Assembly: GCA_014773175.1 (NCBI GenBank)
Contig: VXCM01002142.1
Span: forward strand, 16,245 to 80,244
DNA from: Lucifuga dentata
Lineage: Eukaryota > Chordata > Actinopteri > Ophidiiformes > Bythitidae
Reading direction: 5' to 3'
Length of the DNA: 64,000 nucleotides
In this document: positions 13,701 through 23,200 of the stretch, piece after piece
How positions within the stretch are numbered: position 1 is the first letter of the stretch
Layout of the letters: each line of letters opens with the position of its first letter
Made by a program: the position numbers and the translations under genes
Notes under the pieces: generated by a model
What the model was told of the DNA's origin: nothing
Seen by the model: only the letters and a program-made list of their open reading frames with translations
Databases searched by the model: none

Positions 13701-16700
13701 AGTTGGAGGGCCATCTGGAGGTGACATGACCACTATCCTTCAATGTCAAATTGAAATGGGACACCCTGTACAACATGGGACCATCAGAAATGCTGGATTA
13801 GTGGGATCTCAGTCTGTCCCGCTGCCTGACTTGGCAGACAGAGTGTCTTGCCAGACTAGATCAGACTTTAAACCTGCATTAATTATGTTAAATAAAATGT
13901 AAAAAGGTCCCTCATGGTGATTAAACTACAGAGAGCTATCACCCAACTCTACATCTCTATGGAGCATTTACTGCTCTTAGCTAATTGTTTTCTCCCACTC
14001 TGTATCCTCTCATCTCACAAACCTTACTCTAGAATGTACCGTATCTTTCTAAAGGTAGAGTCCTGTTGGAGTATTATTCAACCATTGCATGGCAGATCAT
14101 TTAATATTTAGAAATAGAGTCAGGATTTGCTTTCACATTACAGAGAGATAAAATAGACTGATGTCTGGATAGCAGCATCATCACTAAATCATGCCATCAT
14201 ATATCAAAATGTACTGAAAGGCAGCAACCACACAACATCTCCAAAATTTTATGACATGGAACAATGTTTGGTGACCATGTAAAATTAATTTAGATTATGA
14301 ATGCTGTATCCATGATGGAGAAATGTGAGAAATGTCAAAAGTTAACTAGCTGTTCATAAGCCTGGATTTTCTGCCAAGTGTAAAACATCGGATGGCTGTT
14401 TGGAAAATCGGGCCTTTCTGTAAGTTGGACCCACACACTATAGGCAGTAAACAGTGATAAACAAAACAATTAAGCTAATCAAGCTAATCAAAAATAATGT
14501 GCATTGTGCTCCACTACACTCTACACTGTACTTGTACCTTTCTCAGTATTTCACAGAAACTGTGCTGGAATGTCATCACCAGAACAATATTAGTGAACAG
14601 CAGGGCGTAAGTGTCAACAAGGGAAATATAAGGTCTGCATGCCAGCACTCCCATTATCCAGCCGGCTGTGTCAGACACATGGCCTGCAGCTAAAGACCAC
14701 TTGTGCCTATTTTATAATTCCATCTATTTTGCTCTAGACAAAAACAGCACTGATGTCCATGTAAATTTTATTAGGAGCAATCTGGAACAGCTTAAAACTA
14801 AAAGTACCTCTTGATAATTATAAGCACAAATAATTAAACATTAAAACAACATGCTGGTGAAATAACAGATGTTTCCTTTCATCGCTTGGAGCTACATTAG
14901 TGCTAGAGTTTCTCTTTATTGCTTTAGTCTGTGGAAATGGCATTAAGACAGCCACAGTATGTACATTAATGCAAAAAAACAAACAAACAAACAAATAACA
15001 AACAAAAAAAAAAACATGCTGTGTGACTAAAATAATAAACATCAGTCATGTAAAGCTGCCAGACATATTTTCTCTGCAGGGCATTTGTGTGGTATGACAT
15101 TATGTTACCAATGGAGCCTAAACAATAGCAAGAAAACAGTAACTTCATGCAGGCACCTCTGAGGAGAACAAAGAGAATCATACAAAATGGTCTTTCAGAA
15201 TGGAGCGGCAGATTAGCAGCACTGACTGGATGCCATTTTCTGGGGTGCGAACACACAACATGTCACAGCAACTCCTGTCAGGGCCCGGATTCAGACAGAA
15301 GGGAATATCTCCAAAAGCTCCCACAGAACCTTTAGATCTGTGCCAAAATGCAGTCTGGAGTATTTTGCCAACGGAGGTGGAAGATACATTTATTCAAAAG
15401 CAGTACTTGAGTATAATTTTATCTACTTGTGCCAGTAATATTTCATTTTGTGCTTCTTTGTGCTTCACTTCATTTCAAAAGGAACAACTGCAGATTAAAG
15501 TCTTATTCAGCATGACACAAAACCAAAGGATGTGGCTGTTGCTGGGTAGAAAACTTGTATATCAGCCATGTTTTAACCTGACGACACAATGCATTGCAGA
15601 CATTATCTAAAAGGGAAATCAAGTTTTTTGATCTTCATTTGGGAATTCAATTTTGAGCTTTGCATAACTTAACACTCTGAGTTATCAATACTATCTTTAC
15701 ATTGTGGTATTATTACTTCCACCAAGTATTTGAGTATTTCTTCCACCATTGGTTGCCGACTGATATCTTCAGGCCAAAAATACAACACAGAATGTGTGTT
15801 TACTTGCATGTGAGTCAGCGTGTTTGTGTGTGTGTGTGTGTGTGTGTTTGATACCTTGACCCTGCTGACAGCCTCCTGGGCCTGCATCATGCGTATGTTC
15901 TTGGAGGGGTTCCTCTCAGACAGCAGCTGAGTGGAGCCCAGGTAATTAGCAGCAAAGATAATTCCATCAATCAGGTCTTCTGGCTCACAAGGTCCTGGGA
16001 CTGAGCCAGGGAAAGGAAGACAAAGGATGGTGATTAATGTAGAGAAACAGAGAAGGACATACTGGTTAGACTGAAGGAGTTGGATGTGCAGTGAACAGGG
16101 GTCTTGTAATCACTGCAGTCAGTGTGCTGTGTATACAAATGGAGCCAAACACTGTGAGTCTGGAGATGATAAGTTGGTGGTAACAAGTTGAATTGGGACT
16201 GAGTGGTGAGATTCCACTGGCAAGAAGCGCTGCCGAGATTAGAGTGTGTCTCTGAAATGTGCTGAAGGTACAGAGTCTCAGATACCCACTCAGGGACCAA
16301 AATCACTATTGAGATTTGAAAAATCAGATCAACAGCGAAGGCTGTCTTACAACATCAGGCCCAGCACCTGCTCAGAGACTCAGAAGCAGAAAAAAAGAGC
16401 TCCATGAGACTTGCATCAAGCCAGTAATGGGCTGATTGAAGGCAAAGCAATCCTTGGAATCATCCATTCCATCCGTGTATAGACGGATTAACTTACCATC
16501 GACAAAGCTGGGAAAGGATGCGGCCTTCTTCGTTGGCTGGAAAACAAAAACAGGCTGTGAGAATGGATGAAGCTTTGGGAAAGGGCTTATATGAGACTAA
16601 ATATATTTACATTCATTTCATTCTCATTTACACCAATCAAAATCATATGATGATGATAACATGACAACAATGCTCATTTTAAAAACCTCTAAGCTTCAGT

Positions 16701-19700
16701 CTGACTGTCATGTGTAACCTTATGCTCGGACCTGCTGCTTCTTTAATAGACTGTACATTAATGTATTCAAAACACTTTGCATCACTCAAACAGTAAATCA
16801 TACACTTGTTAGTGTTCAGAGATTGTAACTCCTGTTTTTGACAAGACGTCTGCTGATCACCTGAGTTAATGTACATGAAAAATGGAAAGTTAAGGTAAAG
16901 GAGCATACCATCCCCTCTATGATCTTATTTTTTTTGTTGACAGCCTTATAAAGAAGGGAGTTTGGTAGACACAATGTAGTGATAAAAGTTATTTGATCGT
17001 GCTTTTTTTTTGACTTTGACATGCTGCCTTGATAATGAAGTGACTCGACACACATTACATTTAAATGGTGTAACAATCCACCCTGAGACTATAGTAAATG
17101 TTTGTTTGCATGACTAATCCGACTTTGGTGAAAATGTTGCTTTCTTTGTCAGGTAAAATGTAGGTGCTTGGCTGCAAAAATGTAAAACAAAATCCTCACA
17201 TGGGTGAGGAGATCAATGACACCTCACATGATAGCTCCTACATTTACAAAACTCATTCAAGAGTGGATGTAGGAAAGGTTGAGTGGCTGGCAGTTAAAGA
17301 AGAATTCATTGATCCCAGTAGAGAAATTCTCTTTACAGCATTTATTTTGATTAGTCATTCAAAACATACAGAAATTCATGCTCGTCTCCAGCAATGCTCT
17401 GCTTCACACTTACACCACCCATCTACATCTGGGAACTGCCCAGTCCAAATATAGCCTTTTACTGTTGCAGCAACTAGGTTAAAGTGCCTTGCTCAAATGG
17501 CACCTCAAAAGTGGGCGCAGAGAGAGTGGGAGAGTGTTACTCATCAGTTCCACACATTCATAGCCCCGTGGGATGCTGAAGCAAAGGAGGGAGGAGGAAG
17601 CTGCAGACGTGAGATGGCTGCAGAGAGAGAGAGCTGTGATTCATGAGACCAGAGAAAGCCAAGGCTCTGCTGAGATACAACCGTTCATCCCACTGTGTGC
17701 TCTGCTATTAGATCCACTAACCTGCTCACTACACAAGCCAGGGTTACATGGATGGCACCTGTGCTAGAAATACCCACAGCAGACATGTCGGTGAAAAATG
17801 GTTCTCATAAAATAGCAAGCAGGCATGATGCTGAATTACGAGGATGCTTTCACGCCGTAAGCACAGGACATGAGCTGAGGTTGTAATTACACAATTACTC
17901 ATTTACTCACATTCATCTACACATGCACACACACACATCCACAAACATGGAATAATGCAGGCACACACAACACACATGCATAAACAACATTATCATCTAA
18001 AATGTAACGGCCCTATAGTGCAAATGTAAAGCATTATTTGGAAACTGCAGCATAAAATATAATGCCGTCTTACCTCTGGTACATTATTGTTCTCCAGGGG
18101 AACGTTGAGGTCGGAGCGCTGCTGCTTTCTAGGTTGCTCTGCACCGTTACTCACCTGGGAGGTCACACAGAAGAACTTGTGTGAGCAGAAAATGAACAGA
18201 ATAGAATAGAATAGAATAGAATAGAATAGAATAGAATAGAATAGAACAGAAATAATATTACATAAACTGAGCTGACATTTTTGACAGCATGCATTAGGGA
18301 TGGCAATTTCGAATCTTCAAAACAGTTTCGATACTTTTGAAACACACATTGTTTCGAAATGTTTTGAAACATTGGTTGTGCACAGCCTGCCTTAACTGCA
18401 ACACTAGAATGCTGGAAAGCTGACGTGGCGGTCACGTGACTATGCTTCAAAGACAGTGTCGTAGAACCCTCTTTAAAATCGGAGGTTTCGAACTGCTTCG
18501 ATGGGTGCCGAAACTGTCATGCATGACATCAAGTGTCTTATAGTATCAATCAAGTGTCTCATAGTAAGAAATCAGTCATATTTACCCATATATACCCCTG
18601 TTTTCAGGTGTAGATCATCTGATTTAACATAACAACAAAGTTCCTCAAACTTATCAATTGGATTAAATCTTTTGGTGACTGATTTCGTTCAACACAATCC
18701 CTTCTATAAAACTGAATCCAGGGAGTAAAAAAGCTGCAATTTATGCTTAACTGAATACTTGGAAATATTAAAAGAACTGCAACATCATATATCCTGGATG
18801 CAATAAAAAAAGCAACATAAAAAAAAACTGTTGAATTTTCAGTCCTTTAAACTTGAATGCAATAAGAGTCATTCTGAGATGCTTGGTAAAGCTTTTCTCT
18901 CATCACATAAGCATCCAGCACACAGAAACATAATGGAAGCATTTACAATTATTATGGAAAGCCATTTTACAGCCTGTAACAGCTTATTAACATTAAACTG
19001 TATGATGTGCTGAGATTAAGTCGTCCTGCCAATAAAACATCTTCCTCCTTGGAGTGGCAGTAATGAAAAGTGCAAAGGTGAAGTTTACAGAAACATTGCT
19101 GTGCATCTGGAATTGAAATTAATTACCACAGACATTAAAGTCTTTCTTTCTTTCTTAACAGAGAGGTTAATTTAATGTCCTGATCAGTATTCAACATGTT
19201 CCCCCACTCAGCTGTGTAAACATTCATTAAATTAGTCAGATTCATGTTGTTGTTTGGTGGGATGGAATATTAATCCATGATGCCCAGCAAAGCAATGTTC
19301 ATGTACAGAATGACCTTGTATCCCCAGGAATCCAGATGTCTTCATCTTTTAAATGTCACATGCAGAATTTTAATCTCTGTAAAACATCACATCAAACTGC
19401 TGTAAGGGTGTGGCTGATACGGCATGACTGTAACTACTGCCTTCATCTATTTTGTGTAGGATTATTATTATGAAATGTTTTATTTGAGTTGATTATAAAA
19501 TCTTATTTTTTTTTTAAAGATGAACATCTGCTATTTATATAGCAAAAAGTAAAAGTTACAACTTTCAGTTTTTTTTAGACATGAGCAGATGGTAGAAAAA
19601 AAAAAAAAANTTTTTTTTTTTTTTTTTTTTTTTAAATGGGAAATGAGCTCTAGATGTTGGTGAACTCTTGTACATGTAGCACAGGCTGCAAACTCTTGAC

Positions 19701-20195
19701 CATGTCTCATAGTTCATCATACAGTACCTATATGTCACAATTAAATTAACACATCTTTTCCTTGACATGCAACTTCTACTTGTAGCACTATGTAAAATTG
19801 TCCTGTGTGCTCTCCTCAAAGATATACAGTAATTTTAACATTACGGAACGTGATGGTGAGCTTTCTCTGCTTTGTAGCTTTTCTAACATCATTTTGAGTC
19901 CACTGTGTGCAGCAAAGCTTTTATTAAATTCACTATTGTCCTGCTCTATTTAACTGTCATATTAAAGTGGTGTGCACATAATATTTTATCTGATAACAGA
20001 GTCTGGGGGTCATCTGAATCTGCAGTGTTCTGTATATGCATCCATTTTAATGTTGTTTGACCCAGTTCTCTGCTACAATGTGCTAACCTCAAATAATATG
20101 CACATGCTTACTGTGGAGCAGGTGTGTCTCAGCATGCTGCCCGCAGGAAACTCTCTCTTCTTATTTTGCCATCTGACTTTTAGAAGATGGGGAAG

Positions 20196-20238
<43 letters not shown>

Positions 20239-23200
20239 TGTGTGTGCATGTGTGTTTGGCTGTACAGTATGTGTGCATTTATCCAAGTGTGTGAAATGTC
20301 AGATGAGTTAGGGCGACATCTCAAGGTAGCATGGGGCAGGGAAAGGCTCCAGCTATTCTCTGGAAAGTGTTATGTCACGAGTCACCTTCAGCTCATCTTT
20401 ATCTCCTCACCATAAATCTCCTTTATTTATTTAAATCAAACCCACAGGCTAGGTGGAGTATTAAAATACCCTGGATATACATACATCTGCAAAATTTCTG
20501 TTCATATTAGCATTGTTGTGTTGTGTCCCTTCCTATCATCTCTATGCTTTCAATCTAAACTACCATTTAATATACTAGCCCTGCAATAAATCCTGATCCA
20601 GAAAAAGAAAAATCAATTCATTAGCTTTTTGCTTAGTCTTTTTTTGGTGGGAATTGTTTAAAGAACCATACCACCCATTTTGCATGTTTGAGCCTAATAT
20701 ATTAAATTTTCATACATGTAATGTTACTGACAATCATTTGCCAAAGGATAAAACCGTATTTCAGCTTTCCTGATATTTTGCAAAATCCTTAATTTTTCAA
20801 AATCAAATATTCAAGTGATACACCCACCTTAAAAATCAATGTTTCACCTGCTAATAGTTACACAGCCTTATGAAGTCACAATTGTTTAAATCTTTTGATA
20901 AATGCAGGTCTTTTGGGACTAGATTCCTCGATGGAGATGTACATTCACTCCGTGCTTTTTATTGCGCTTAAATGCTAAAATTATGTAACTTCCAAAAAAA
21001 AACTAAATACACGTGTTGTTCATGATGATAGAGATTACCTATCCCAAGAATGTTTCAAGTATCAACAAGTTGATTTTAATAGCGTACCAGAATGACCTGA
21101 AACCAATGACAGTCTGGAAGGTAGGGAAAATTTTTTTAACTCACTGTATTCACAGTAGTATGCTTTGGGAAATGATTTCCAGTAACCTTTCATGTATGAA
21201 AATTTAATATATTAGGCTCAAACATGCAAAAATGGCAGGTGTGGTCCTTTAAAAAAAAAAAGAGGTGATGTAAAGGACAGTGAATCATTCAAATGTGACC
21301 ACTTTCTTTAAACTATTATAACCTCGATGCTCTTCAACTTAGAAACCTACAAACCTCCTGGGTAGTTTAATTAAACTACATGTTATGTCCTTTGACTCAA
21401 AATATTTTGTATTGTTTCTGAGAAATGCTCTAAATACTACAGTACCCATGGCCATTACTATAGCGAAATGCCAGTCAGAGACTCAAATCTGAGTTGCAGC
21501 AATTCAGAACACTTAATTGTTGCTATCATGAACAAAACACTACACGGGGTAGTAGTTGCCACTACACCATGGATGCTGAGATTATCCAAAAATTTAACCA
21601 GAATCTAAAGTAAACTGATTTCAACTGCTGCATATATTTACAGAGCTCTATGCTATGTTTTGCCTACCTTCACCTGTATGTGAACCAAATTTTAACATTT
21701 AAAAATTGGAGTTTTTTATGCAGTGTTTCTTGAAAGTTGGAACTGATTACTCATTGTTTGTCTTGATGATTCAACCAGGAGAGTTTCACCATCTAAGCTT
21801 CAGAAATGCTTAAAGGTCACCTAGCTTTCTCCAAAAAGAATAGGACTTGGACTTCCAAAACCCCAGCTACCCAAAATAACTCCTCCCACTTTGCTGTTCC
21901 ATAGAGTGTTCACAACTCTACCCACTCTAAAAACAGCTCACCTGCTCCTGTGACCATCTCTGCCGGTCTTCAGGCGAGCGTGGATGCGGTTTGATGCCTC
22001 TCTGGAGGTCAGGGTTGTTGTGGTGCATGGAAGGCAGATTAAGGGACTTGGGTCTGCTGTCATGGTGGTGGTGAGGTGGAGGGTATGGGGCTGTGTCAGG
22101 TTTGGCATGAGAGTAGTCGCCAGGCGTAGGGTCTTGCGTCAGCTCCTCTGGGCTTTGGTCGGTGCCGCTGCTTAAACTTCCCATGCTCATACTCATCTTT
22201 ATCTCAGCCACAATTTGGTCAATGTCCTCCTCTGCTTCCTCCCCTGTCTCTCCCTCCACCACCATCACCTTGCGGCCATGATATGGAGAGACTCGCACTG
22301 AGTTGCCATTGTCCTCTGGGGCGTAGTAGTCTCCAGTGTAAGCTCTTCCGTGTCTCTCCTCATCGTCACATTCCTCATCTTCTTCCTCGTTAGGGCAGTA
22401 CTCCTCGCTATCTATCTCCTCCTCTTCCTCTCCGTCACCCTGTCGGGAGTGCAGGCTGTCTTGCAGGGAGGGCTGGTGATGGTGATGGTGGTGGTGTTGG
22501 TGGTGATGGTCCAGGATGGGTTGTGGTCGTCCGTTGTATATCTGTTCATCTGGATCTTGCTCCACCACCTCACAGCGAACCTCCCCATCTCCCTCAACCC
22601 ACTCCTCCACCCTGTGCCTCTCTCGCCCTGACCACTGCTCCTGTCTAACCTGCCCCTCCTCCCTCCACTCTTCCCTTACCTCCTCTTCTCCCTCTCTCCA
22701 CTCTTCCCTCACATCGTCCTCCTCTCCTCTCCACTCTCCCCTCACCACACCTTCTCCTTCCTCATCTTCCACCCACTCTTCCTCTCTTACCTCCCCCTCT
22801 CCCTCCTCAACCCACCCTTCCACAGCCTCTTGGCGTTCATCTATGTGGGTTCCTACTGGCTGGGTGGGTGGTGGGTCTCCTTCGCTGTGGCTGTGGCTGT
22901 GGCTGTGGTTACAGTCTCCCTGGCTGCTGCAATCCATACCCTCCAGATAGCTGTCATCCTCTGGGCAGTATCGGATGTAGTAAGTCACACCCTCATCCTC
23001 CTCTGCCAGACCTAGAGGAGTTTATGATCACAGACACATTTAAAAAAATATCTGAGGTTTCGTGTTAAAATTCATGAAAAGTGTTGAATTCTAAAAGATT
23101 CACACTTATTTGGGATGGGAATTCCGGATCAATTTCACGTGAAACGGTTCCAAATATCTATCTACCTCAGACCCATTTAGTTCTAATTCTACTAACTGAG

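Larger units (their letters stand above)
18155..20656 (-). other. apba2 intron 2, right of coding exon 3
   Basis: Contains a pentanucleotide microsatellite (AGAAT)n at about 18194-18246 and, at about 18295-18530, sequence with repeated TTTCGAA-type words typical of degenerate fish DNA transposons. A poly-A/poly-T join with a single N lies at 19610, and a (TG)n tract at 20199-20236. No coding signal. Confidence 0.55.

Noticed and set aside
15200..15610. A 136-residue plus-strand frame
   Set aside because: No domain, unconserved composition and an intronic position. No promoter or RNA evidence is visible.
19972..20415. A 147-residue frame across the (TG)n tract
   Set aside because: The frame is kept open by the microsatellite (a run of Cys-Val) and has no other coding feature.
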